Source: Planctomycetaceae bacterium (GTDB lineage Bacteria > Planctomycetota > Planctomycetia > Pirellulales > Pirellulaceae). From it: DNA of 10,010 bases. Shown in pieces: positions 1-6,047 of this stretch (its first letter is position 1; every line of letters begins with the position of its first letter). The notes beneath the pieces are model-generated. The model was not told the origin of the DNA and did not search any database. It was given only the letters and a program-made list of their open reading frames with translations. Position numbers and translations under genes: made by a program. The stretch covers positions 1 through 10,010 of the forward strand of contig NYXM01000154.1 of NCBI GenBank assembly GCA_002685655.1, in the 5' to 3' direction.

Positions 1-225
1 ATCGTCTGGCAAGACAATCGAACTTGACGGCGTTTTACTCAAGTTATCCGAGACATGTACGAATTGACGCACTCAGAGCGGCAGGCGCCCGATGACCAAC
101 TGACGCCATAGATCTCACTGGATCATTGGCTCGGCATGGGGCGGGGATTCTCGATTGCGTGGTGAAGCCTTATGATTTGACTCCAGTTCTCAACTAACCG
201 CGCATCACCCAAAACGAATTGCCCA
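1..225. other. Region upstream of metF, no gene recognised
   Basis: All three plus-strand frames are closed early (stops at 25-27, 65-67 and 93-95). If an upstream gene ends here, only its last few residues are visible and I do not recognise them. An 18-codon ATG ORF at 55-111 has no ribosome binding site and no recognisable sequence. The only promoter-like element is TATGAT at 171-176 (5 of 6 to the -10 consensus), which has no good -35 at 16-18 bp. It would give metF a leader of roughly 45 nt. I looked for the conserved core of the SAH riboswitch, which precedes some metF genes, and did not find it. Confidence 0.4.
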
Positions 226-1101
226 ATGACACTGGCCGCTCACTACGGACCTAGGAAGTGTGGACTTTCTTTTGAGCTGTTTCCGCCTAAGACGGACGCG
301 GGCGAGAGCGCTCTGTTTCGCCACGTCGAACAGTTGATGCAGTTTCAGCCCAGTTTTATTACGTGCACCTACGGTGCCGGTGGTTCGACTCGCGAAAAGA
401 CGATGAATATCGTCGATGGTGTCAGGCGCCGATTTAACATCCCCGTCGCCTCACATCTGACGTGTGTCAATGCCAGCATTGATGAATTGCGTGCGTTTCT
501 CGAGGACGCCGGTCGGCGCCAGATCGACTACATCGTCGCGCTACGCGGTGATCCGCCGCAGGGTGAAACTGAATTCAAGTCGACCGCCGGTGGCCTGCAA
601 TATGCGAATCAGCTTGTCGAGTTGATTCACGCAGAATTCTCCCACTTTGGCGTGGCGGTTGCCGGTTATCCGGAAACGCATCAGGAAGCAGTCAGCGCAG
701 ACGCTGATCTTGAAAACCTCAAACGCAAAGTCGATGCGGGCGCGGATATTGTGATCACACAGTTGTTCTACAACAACGAAGACTTTTTTCGGTTCCGTGA
801 TCGCGTGCAGAAAGTTGGAATAAGCGTTCCGCTGGTTCCCGGGATCTTGCCAGTGACGAATCTAGCGCAGATCCAGCGAATCACGGCGATGTGCGGAGCC
901 CAGTTGCCTGCGGGATTTGTCACCGCACTTGGCCAAAGCGAGGATTCTGATTCTCAATTTCGTGTCGGTGTTGACTTTGCCACGCAACAGATTCAAGATC
1001 TGATGGATCGGGGCGTCCCCGGCGTGCATTTCTACGTGCTGAATAAATCGCAGGCAACGTCCGAAATCCTGACGGCTCTTAACCTGGAACGGCAACCATG
1101 A
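226..1101 (+). CDS. metF: 5,10-methylenetetrahydrofolate reductase
   Basis: This is a cytoplasmic flavoenzyme that reduces 5,10-methylene-THF to 5-methyl-THF, the methyl donor for methionine synthesis. At 291 aa it has the length of bacterial MetF, a single TIM barrel without the eukaryotic regulatory domain. Family landmarks appear in order: SFELFPPKT (E17 is the equivalent of E. coli catalytic Glu28), TYGAGGS (48-54), SHLTC (76-80), ALRGDPP (105-111, with D109 equivalent to Asp120 near the flavin), VAGYPE (145-150), KVDAGADIVITQLFY (168-182, with Q179 at the substrate-binding Gln), PGILPV (205-210) and HFYVLN (268-273). The ATG at 226 puts SFELF at the usual distance from the N terminus. 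No clear Shine-Dalgarno precedes it, which is common in planctomycetes. The stop overlaps the next gene's start (ATGA), so translation is probably coupled. Confidence 0.96.
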   Translation: MTLAAHYGPRKCGLSFELFPPKTDAGESALFRHVEQLMQFQPSFITCTYGAGGSTREKTMNIVDGVRRRFNIPVASHLTCVNASIDELRAFLEDAGRRQIDYIVALRGDPPQGETEFKSTAGGLQYANQLVELIHAEFSHFGVAVAGYPETHQEAVSADADLENLKRKVDAGADIVITQLFYNNEDFFRFRDRVQKVGISVPLVPGILPVTNLAQIQRITAMCGAQLPAGFVTALGQSEDSDSQFRVGVDFATQQIQDLMDRGVPGVHFYVLNKSQATSEILTALNLERQP

Positions 1102-2762
1102 TCAACCTCAACTACCCGGCCCGCAGTGTTCTGTTTCTTTTGCTCGCATCGTTTCTGCCAGGTTGTCTGCTGGTGGTCAGAACGACGACAGCCGCTGAAT
1201 TGCGCGGCGAGATCGTTGACGCTGTTTCGGGTGCGCGAATTGCTGCCCGGCTTTATATCAAGTCAGAATCTGAACAGCCTGAAGAAGGAACAGCCGACCA
1301 GTGGCCGTGGTTTTTTGCCAGCTCGGCGTCGACCGACGGAACGGCAGTAACCTACCGAAAGCAGCGGAGTGCAGAGAGTATCGAGGCGCACACAACGCTC
1401 TCGCCAGATCCCTTCCTGGTTGATTTGGCTGCTGGTCGTTACACGCTGACTGCCGAATGCGGTAAGGAGTACCAAACGGCTAAGGTCTCGGTCGAAATTG
1501 GTGAACAGCCCGCGACGGTCTCGTTGCGACTGCGACGATGGATCGACATGAACACCCTAGGATGGTATTCGGGCGAAACACACGTTCATCGGCAAGTTGA
1601 TGATCTGCCGAACCTCGTGCAGGCCGAGCATTTGAACGTTGCCTTGCCGCTAACGTATTGGGTCACCAGTTCGGGTACTCCACCTTCGCGGGGAGACAAG
1701 AATTCGCCCGCGATCAAACCGGAGTTGATTCGAGTGGACGCGACGCATGTGATCTACCCGATGAACACGGAATACGAAATATTCCGCGTCAATGGAAATC
1801 GTCATACGCTCGGTGCCATCTTCGCCATCAATCACAAATCAGTATTTACGCAAGGTGTGCCACCGGTTGGTGAGATCGCTCGGCAAACGCATCAGCAAGG
1901 CGGACTACTGGAATTGGATAAGCATAATTGGCCCTGGTCGATGATGCTGGTTCCGGTCATGAATGTCGATCTTTACGAATTGACGAACAACCACATTTGG
2001 CGGGTTCCGTTTGCCTTTCGTCAATTTGGCACTGCGCCGCCCGCATACATGAGAATCGAACAGGACGAAGGCGGATTGACCGAACGTGGTTGGATCGACT
2101 TTACATTTCAGAACTACTACGCTCTGCTGAACTGTGGATTTCGTTTGCGTCCGACTGCTGGAACGGCGTCAGGAGTTCACCCGGTCCCGCTGGGATTCGG
2201 TCGCGTTTACGTTCATCTGCCGGACGGTTTCTCCTACGCGAACTGGATGGAAGGGCTTGACAAGGGCCGCACGTTCGTGACCACGGGTCCGATGATGGAC
2301 GTCACCGTTGCAGACCATCCGCCGGGAAGTACGTTGACGGCAACCGCCCCGGCTGAGTATCAACTGAAAGGCTGGATCCGCAGCGCCAGCCCGCTTACGG
2401 CGATCGAAGTGGTGTCCGAGGGCGCGGTGATCAAGACGATCACGCCGCAGAACCAGACGACCTCTTCGAGTGCCTATGAGTCACGGATTAGCGAATCGAT
2501 CCCTGTCGAGACTTCGACCTGGCTGACCGTTCGGTGTTTCGAAAGGACCGGCGACGGACGCGTGCGATTTGCTCATTCGTCGCCAACACACATTGATGTC
2601 ACGGGAAGACCGTTGCGGCCACGGCGGGCAGAGGTGGAATACCTGGTCTCTCGCGTCCAGGACGAATTGGCGCGTCACAAGAACGTGCTCGAGGAACCGG
2701 CACTCGCTGAATATCGGGCCGCGCTGGCGGCATATCAACGCTTGCTGGCGGATTCCAAGTGA
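1098..2762 (+). CDS. Secreted CehA/McbA-like putative metallohydrolase (PHP-like fold)
   Basis: This 554-aa exported protein has a hydrophobic N-terminal segment at residues 11-28. It could be a lipoprotein: LPGC at 20-23 resembles a lipobox but has an atypical Pro at -2. Alternatively a type I signal peptide could be cut near TAA/E34. Residues 34-55 (LRGEIVDAVSGARIAARLYI) resemble a carboxypeptidase-regulatory-like beta-sandwich. The family-defining part follows: GWYSGETHVHR (155-165), equivalent to the GDLHVHT metal motif of CehA; INHKS (244-248); LDKHNWPW (273-280); and the C-terminal block GFRLRPTAGTASG...GFGRVYVHL...GRTFVTTGPMM (347-400). That block is characteristic of CehA/McbA proteins, named after carbaryl hydrolases. 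His162, His164 and His276 are candidate metal ligands; the usual first Asp is Glu-Thr here. The tail (505-554) is probably helical. The substrate is unknown, and carbaryl hydrolysis should not be assumed. The 4-nt overlap with metF implies co-transcription, although no shared pathway is apparent. Confidence 0.75.
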   Translation: MINLNYPARSVLFLLLASFLPGCLLVVRTTTAAELRGEIVDAVSGARIAARLYIKSESEQPEEGTADQWPWFFASSASTDGTAVTYRKQRSAESIEAHTTLSPDPFLVDLAAGRYTLTAECGKEYQTAKVSVEIGEQPATVSLRLRRWIDMNTLGWYSGETHVHRQVDDLPNLVQAEHLNVALPLTYWVTSSGTPPSRGDKNSPAIKPELIRVDATHVIYPMNTEYEIFRVNGNRHTLGAIFAINHKSVFTQGVPPVGEIARQTHQQGGLLELDKHNWPWSMMLVPVMNVDLYELTNNHIWRVPFAFRQFGTAPPAYMRIEQDEGGLTERGWIDFTFQNYYALLNCGFRLRPTAGTASGVHPVPLGFGRVYVHLPDGFSYANWMEGLDKGRTFVTTGPMMDVTVADHPPGSTLTATAPAEYQLKGWIRSASPLTAIEVVSEGAVIKTITPQNQTTSSSAYESRISESIPVETSTWLTVRCFERTGDGRVRFAHSSPTHIDVTGRPLRPRRAEVEYLVSRVQDELARHKNVLEEPALAEYRAALAAYQRLLADSK

Positions 2763-2785
2763 GAACGTTGATTCACGTAGTTGGT

Positions 2786-2803
2786 GTGCCGTGTGGCCGG
2801 CAC
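2786..2803. terminator. Small hairpin between convergent genes, possible bidirectional terminator
   Basis: A perfect 6-bp stem (GTGCCG / CGGCAC) with a 6-nt loop lies in the 42-nt gap between the convergent stops of the CehA-like gene and the sigma factor gene. Two G-T wobble pairs could extend it into the sigma gene's stop codon. There is no T-tract on either strand, so intrinsic termination is uncertain; the call rests on stem and position. Confidence 0.35.
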
Positions 2804-2804
2804 G

Positions 2805-4397
2805 TTAGACGGTTTCGCTAGTTCCTTCGACAGGCATTTCAATGCCGTCGAGAAAACTTGCCAACGAACGGCAGCGATAGGGCTGTTGCAGTTTGCGAAC
2901 CGCTTTCGATTCGATTTGCCGGACGCGTTCCCGTGTGACCGAGAAGATCTTGCCGACTTCTTCCAATGTGTACGAATAGCCATCGGCCAAACCGTATCGC
3001 AGTCGGATGATCTCACGTTCCCGATAGTTTAGGTCCTGCATCGCAAGTTCGATCCGCTGTTTGAGCGATTCTTGGTTGGTGTCGTACAATGGATCTTCTT
3101 CGCGATAGTCCTGCAGAAACTCACCAAAATAACTGTCGTCGTGATCTCCCACGGGCTGGTCCAGCGAGAGTGGTTGACGTGACATTTTCATGATGCAACG
3201 GGTATCGTCCAGCGACAGGCCGGCTTTGGCAGCCGTTTCTTCGGCGGTCGGCTCGCGTCCGAGTTCCTGCACGAGTTCCCGCGTCACGGTACGGACTTTG
3301 CTCATCGTGTCAATCATGTGGACGGGCACGCGAATAGTGCGGCTCTGGTCGGCAATCGCTCGGGTGATAGCCTGACGAATCCACCAGGTCGCATAGGTCG
3401 AGAACTTGTAGCCACGTTCATGCTCGAATTTGTCGACGGCACGCATCAGGCCCGTGTTTCCCTCTTGGATCAAGTCTAGAAAGCTGAGTCCACGGTTGCG
3501 GTATTTCTTGGCGATAGACACAACCAATCGCAAGTTACCAGCCGATAAGTCGCGTTTGGCTCGATCATATAGCTCGCGATAGGCATGTGTCTTCATGACG
3601 CGCCGGTCTAGCGTGGCTGGGCTCTCAAACGTGATGCGCATCAAGTAATGTAATTCGGCTCGTAATTCGTTGACCGTCCGTCCGGCGTAGTATCCCGATT
3701 CGTGTGCTTCGGCGATCTGGGCTTTCAAAGTTTGCATACGGAGCGAGATGTCGCACAGTTTGTCGAAGAGTGGCTGCAGGCGATTTGTTCGAAGATTCAG
3801 CTCTTCAACCAGTCGGACCGCCCGATTTCGTCGGATCACTAGTCTATGCCAGGCATCGTGGCGTTCTTTGCGACGGCGGCGGGAGCTGATCGCGATATGA
3901 AAATCCTCGTGGTTCTGTCGCAAGAGATGATTGAGGGTCTTCAGGTTTGGCCCCAGCCGTTGCATGATCTTCTTCTTTTCGGTCGTGTTGGTCACGGAAA
4001 CTTCAATCGTGCGATCCAATCTGAGCGTGCCGGCGGCAACTTGCTGCAACGCTTCGACTGCCCCTCGGAGCACGAAATCTGTTGCCAGCATACTATGTCG
4101 AAAGTAGAAACGTGTGTGTTCGATTCGCTTGGCTGCGTCAACCTCTTCAGCGCGCGAGAGCAACGGAATCTGCCCCATCTGCATCAAGTACATGCGGACA
4201 GGATCGTCGGTGTTGTTCTTCAACGAACCCTGTCGTTCGCTCGTTCCAGTGGTTTCTTCGTCGTGATCGATAGTTCGGTTGGCGGAGTCTTCGTCGTCGG
4301 CATGGAAGAAGTCGTTGCTGCGGCCGTTTCCGTTCATTCGGGCCGCTGCCACGGTCTTCGACTTGGCTGGGGTGGTTTTTTGGGTAGTTTTGGCCAA
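2805..4397 (-). CDS. rpoD: RpoD/SigA-type sigma-70 RNA polymerase sigma factor
   Basis: This group 1 or group 2 sigma-70 factor directs RNA polymerase to -35/-10 promoters. I start it at TTG 4397 (530 aa) because AAGGAG lies 7 nt upstream. The open frame continues back to a GTG at 4586, but those 63 residues have no ribosome binding site and look unlike a sigma N terminus. From the TTG start: a Lys/Ala/Thr-rich linker without clear region 1.1; region 1.2 [22 protein letters not shown] (64-85); an Arg-rich charged insertion of about 170 aa (about 107-280); region 2 (about 285-355) with [31 protein letters not shown] and the -10-recognition and melting segment [24 protein letters not shown]; region 3 (about 363-427); and region 4 (about 450-507) with helix-turn-helix [28 protein letters not shown]. 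The C-terminal SLASFLDG is typical of RpoD. Planctomycetes often carry several RpoD-like paralogues, so it may not be the sole housekeeping factor. Confidence 0.93.
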   Translation of the reverse strand: MAKTTQKTTPAKSKTVAAARMNGNGRSNDFFHADDEDSANRTIDHDEETTGTSERQGSLKNNTDDPVRMYLMQMGQIPLLSRAEEVDAAKRIEHTRFYFRHSMLATDFVLRGAVEALQQVAAGTLRLDRTIEVSVTNTTEKKKIMQRLGPNLKTLNHLLRQNHEDFHIAISSRRRRKERHDAWHRLVIRRNRAVRLVEELNLRTNRLQPLFDKLCDISLRMQTLKAQIAEAHESGYYAGRTVNELRAELHYLMRITFESPATLDRRVMKTHAYRELYDRAKRDLSAGNLRLVVSIAKKYRNRGLSFLDLIQEGNTGLMRAVDKFEHERGYKFSTYATWWIRQAITRAIADQSRTIRVPVHMIDTMSKVRTVTRELVQELGREPTAEETAAKAGLSLDDTRCIMKMSRQPLSLDQPVGDHDDSYFGEFLQDYREEDPLYDTNQESLKQRIELAMQDLNYREREIIRLRYGLADGYSYTLEEVGKIFSVTRERVRQIESKAVRKLQQPYRCRSLASFLDGIEMPVEGTSETV

Positions 4398-4404
4398 AGC
4401 GCGA

Positions 4405-4410
4405 CTCCTT
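4405..4410 (-). promoter_or_regulatory. Shine-Dalgarno AAGGAG that fixes the sigma factor start at TTG 4397
   Basis: Read on the minus strand, AAGGAG is followed by the 7-nt spacer TCGCGCT and then TTG GCC AAA. This is the strongest ribosome binding site in the window and has ideal spacing. It supports the TTG start over the upstream GTG at 4586, which lacks any such sequence. Confidence 0.8.
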
Positions 4411-4418
4411 CTTTGGTG

Positions 4419-4433
4419 CGAGTTCAAAACTCG
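4419..4433 (-). promoter_or_regulatory. Short hairpin just upstream of the sigma factor ribosome binding site
   Basis: In the sigma mRNA this is a perfect 6-bp stem (CGAGTT / AACTCG) closed by the 3-nt loop TTG. It ends 8 nt before the AAGGAG. It would leave the ribosome binding site exposed, so it could act as a 5'-leader stabiliser or translational element. With only 6 bp, chance is possible. Confidence 0.3.
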
Positions 4434-4593
4434 GTGTGGGACCGTTGTTGGTCCGGAAGAAATGCACTCGTGGTGCCAGCTCGCACAAAAAGACCGTGAT
4501 TGTGCCGCTAAGATGCGTGATGCAAACAGGTTATGATGATTCTCTCCTGTGCCAGTAATCCGCAGCACTCGTTGCATTCCCGCCACAGGGGGT

Positions 4594-4615
4594 CAACATG
4601 TTGCGGAACGGCAAC
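4594..4615. promoter_or_regulatory. Palindrome CAACATGTTG with overlapping inverted repeat, possible operator
   Basis: CAACATGTTG (4594-4603) is a perfect 10-bp dyad. Its right half starts a second inverted repeat, GTTGC-GGAACG-GCAAC (4600-4615). It lies in the middle of the divergent intergenic region, about 200 bp upstream of the sigma TTG and 270 bp upstream of the EF-hand gene ATG. Operator function is inference from dyad symmetry and position only. Confidence 0.22.
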
Positions 4616-4796
4616 AAGAAAGGTGCGCGCCAAAGCCTGGGGTGAATCTAATTTCGCGCGCAGTGCGCTCGGCCGTGCCGGTGCTACATACCGCTTGTCT
4701 AATCGGAGCTGGTCGGCAAGAAAGATCGACCCGAAAGTCTGGGGCCGGTTACTGCCGCTGATGAAGAACGTCGAGCTCGCATTGAATGTGGCTTCG

Positions 4797-4805
4797 TGCG
4801 ATAAT
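4797..4805 (+). promoter_or_regulatory. Extended -10 promoter element for the EF-hand protein gene
   Basis: TGCGATAAT matches the extended -10 pattern TGnTATAAT at every fixed position except one. No good -35 lies 16-18 bp upstream; TTGAAT at 4782-4787 is only 12 bp away. Extended -10 promoters often tolerate this. Transcription would begin near 4812, giving a leader of about 75 nt. Confidence 0.33.
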
Positions 4806-4886
4806 CCGTCCGTGATTGCCACGACGGCGGACGACGAAACAAGACTACACCGTTTCACATGATTCTCTTTTTCGAGGAAGCAATCC

Positions 4887-5783
4887 ATGACGAAGACAAC
4901 AACCTTTCTTGTCGCCATCGCAGCAATCGGCTTGATGACGACATTCGCCAGGTCTCAGCCACCGGCTGGTCGTGGTGAGCCCGATGACGGTCCCGATGGT
5001 CAATCGCAACGCGGACGTGGTGGTCCGGGTGGGCCGGATGCCAACTCGGATCGTCCAGGCCGTCCAGGTCCCGATGGTGGTCGCGGTCGCGGTGAAGCTC
5101 GCGAACCAGGGAAAGGTCGCGGTGAACGTCGCAGCCAGCGGCCGGATGCCAACTCGGATCGTCCAGGCCGCCCTGGTACTGGGCGAGCTCGTCCAGAGGG
5201 CGAACGTCCTGGCGGCAAAGGTCGTGGTGAAGGTCGCGGAACCGCTGGAGGTCGTGAACGTTCGAAAGGTGACCAACCCAGCAACAGAAGTCGTGGTAGC
5301 GACGGCCCCGGTCGCGAGCGGACCCGGAGTGATCCCCATGGCACTGGCCGACGAGAAGGTGGAGACCGTGGCGGCCCTGGCGGTCGTGGTCCTGGTTTCA
5401 GTGGCCCGGGCGGTGGAAGGCCGGGCGGACGACCTGGTCTGGGTGGCCCAGGTTTCGGTGGCCCGGGCGGCGGAAGGCCGGGCGGACGACCTGGTCCAGG
5501 TGGCCCAGGCTTTGGTGGCCCACCCAGCCCGAAACAGCTGGTTGAAACCGCTATGCGGTTTGACGCCGACAAAGACGGCAAGCTTGACAAGGTGGAACTG
5601 ACAAAGTTCGCCGAGGCGATGGGTCGCAGGGCGCGCCAGCGGGGCGGTCCAGGTCGACCGGGTGGACCTCGTGCGGGAGGACCCGGCGGGCGTGGCGGTC
5701 CAGGTGGACCTGGCAGAGACCGAGGTGGACCTGGTGGAGACCGAGCTGGTCGTCCACAAGGCCCACCCCGTCCAAGCAAGTAG
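4887..5783 (+). CDS. Secreted Gly/Pro/Arg-rich low-complexity protein with one EF-hand
   Basis: This 298-aa protein has a Sec signal peptide (residues 1-23: basic start, hydrophobic LVAIAAIGLMTTF, probable cut near ARS-QPP). The ATG at 4887 follows AGGA by 8 nt. The mature part is almost entirely Gly, Pro, Arg and Asp: an RG-rich N-terminal half, then GPGG/RPGG repeats. Residues 50-61 and 86-97 are an identical 12-mer (PDANSDRPGRPG). Residues 170-188 and 189-207 are a 19-residue tandem repeat (GFxGPGGGRPGGRPGxGGP). A short folded island (about 214-246) carries a canonical EF-hand loop, DADKDGKLDKVE (Ca ligand positions D226, D228, D230, E237), after the helix PKQLVETAMRF. The C-terminal tail is again GPGGRG-rich and basic. 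Planctomycetes encode many secreted EF-hand proteins. A cell-envelope or matrix role with Ca2+ binding is inference; the function is unknown. Confidence 0.88.
   Translation: MTKTTTFLVAIAAIGLMTTFARSQPPAGRGEPDDGPDGQSQRGRGGPGGPDANSDRPGRPGPDGGRGRGEAREPGKGRGERRSQRPDANSDRPGRPGTGRARPEGERPGGKGRGEGRGTAGGRERSKGDQPSNRSRGSDGPGRERTRSDPHGTGRREGGDRGGPGGRGPGFSGPGGGRPGGRPGLGGPGFGGPGGGRPGGRPGPGGPGFGGPPSPKQLVETAMRFDADKDGKLDKVELTKFAEAMGRRARQRGGPGRPGGPRAGGPGGRGGPGGPGRDRGGPGGDRAGRPQGPPRPSK
5033..5062 (+). repeat. 30-bp exact direct repeat inside the EF-hand gene, copy 1
   Basis: Positions 5033-5062 are identical base for base to 5141-5170. The offset is 108 bp (36 codons), so both copies are in frame and encode the same PDANSDRPGRP stretch. 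Identity at third-codon positions points to recent duplication or gene conversion rather than protein-level convergence. Confidence 0.9.
5141..5170 (+). repeat. 30-bp exact direct repeat inside the EF-hand gene, copy 2
   Basis: This is the second copy of the 30-bp repeat at 5033-5062. Downstream the sequences diverge (GTCCAGG against CCCTGGT), although the proteins stay Gly/Pro-rich. Confidence 0.9.
5394..5507 (+). repeat. Two tandem 57-bp (19-codon) units plus a partial third
   Basis: The units are 5394-5450 and 5451-5507, followed by a truncated third unit from 5508 to about 5522 (GGCTTTGGTGGCCCA). They differ by only a few substitutions (AGT/GGT, GGT/GGC, CTG/CCA) and encode GFxGPGGGRPGGRPGxGGP. 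The near-identical DNA suggests slippage or unequal recombination, so copy number may vary between strains. Confidence 0.9.
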
Positions 5784-5826
5784 CATCTGTAATAACATCT
5801 TAAAGACGCAATCGAACCATCAGGCT

Positions 5827-5852
5827 GGCGTGGCGGAGTGCTTCGCCACGCC
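5827..5852 (+). terminator. GC-rich hairpin after the EF-hand gene, possible terminator or REP-like palindrome
   Basis: A perfect 9-bp stem, GGCGTGGCG / CGCCACGCC, has an 8-nt spacer (GAGTGCTT) that can add G-T and A-T pairs, leaving a GTGC loop. An outer CAGGC (5821-5825) could pair with GCCTG (5850-5854) in an alternative fold. It lies 43 nt after the stop codon. The following TGTTACAATT is only weakly T-rich, so it may instead be a repeated palindromic element. Confidence 0.5.
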
Positions 5853-5910
5853 TGTTACAATTGGAAATGTCTCCTAGCGAGGCTGAGCCTCAGGCGGACG
5901 CGAGCTATCG

Positions 5911-5962
5911 TTTGGTCGCGGCGGCCCGCGCTCCGACCAATTTGCGGTCGGTGCCCGTCGCT
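5911..5962 (+). repeat. Dispersed intergenic palindromic element, copy A
   Basis: The core is a perfect 6-bp inverted repeat CCGACC / GGTCGG (5933-5938 and 5946-5951) around a 7-nt loop. From 5933 to 5962 the sequence matches copy B (8642-8671) at 25 of 30 positions without gaps, including TGCGGTCGGTG and the trailing GTCGCT. TTTGGT precedes the core in both copies, with a longer gap here. The upstream TTGGTCG (5912-5918) can also pair with CGACCAA (5934-5940), giving a hairpin that excludes the core hairpin. The element lies between the EF-hand and rbgA genes. Confidence 0.6.
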
Positions 5963-6047
5963 GAGAACTTGGCTCATTCGACCCATCTCGTCTTGTCAGT
6001 CGTCTCTCAAAATCGAAAGGCTGAACCCAGCGCGAAGGTAAGTCAAT

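Larger units (their letters stand above)
4398..4886. other. 489-bp divergent intergenic region, no convincing gene
   Basis: This separates the sigma factor gene (reading left) from the EF-hand protein gene (reading right) and should hold both promoters and 5' leaders. It is open in several frames on both strands, including a 136-aa minus-strand frame (4508-4918) and a 109-aa plus-strand frame (4533-4862). Neither has a ribosome binding site, a recognisable motif or a protein-like composition, and they overlap each other. Visible elements are the sigma ribosome binding site and leader hairpin, the perfect palindrome CAACATGTTG at 4594-4603 running into GTTGC-N6-GCAAC (4600-4615), and an extended -10 at 4797-4805. 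I could not identify a convincing sigma factor promoter. Confidence 0.5.

Noticed and set aside
55..111. 18-codon ATG ORF upstream of metF
   Set aside because: No Shine-Dalgarno and no recognisable peptide; chance occurrence is likely.
60..225. SAH or other riboswitch upstream of metF
   Set aside because: The conserved SAH riboswitch core (GAGGAGCGCTGC-like) is absent and I see no paired architecture that fits a known metabolite riboswitch. A covariance-model (Rfam) scan would settle it.
3846..4499. 217-aa plus-strand open frame opposite the sigma factor gene
   Set aside because: It is antisense to the well-conserved sigma gene, with a protein-like pattern only on the sigma strand.
4398..4586. 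63-residue N-terminal extension of the sigma factor from GTG 4586
   Set aside because: No Shine-Dalgarno before the GTG, an unsigma-like Cys/His/Trp-containing sequence, and an excellent Shine-Dalgarno before TTG 4397.
4508..4918. 136-aa minus-strand and 109-aa plus-strand frames in the divergent intergenic region
   Set aside because: No ribosome binding site, no recognisable motif, and the two overlap each other; the minus frame also runs into the start of the EF-hand gene. Treated as chance open frames.
5033..5170. CRISPR-like repeat/spacer structure
   Set aside because: The two 30-bp repeats are in-frame coding repeats of the EF-hand gene, with only two copies and a 78-bp coding interval.
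4845..5798. 317-aa and 259-aa open frames on the minus strand, and a 209-aa plus-strand frame, across the EF-hand gene
   Set aside because: The GC-rich GGN/CCN/CGN repeats of the EF-hand gene lack stop triplets in most frames. The translations are low-complexity Ala/Thr/Trp/Ser or Pro/Gly/Arg strings. Only the 4887 frame has a signal peptide, an EF-hand and a ribosome binding site.
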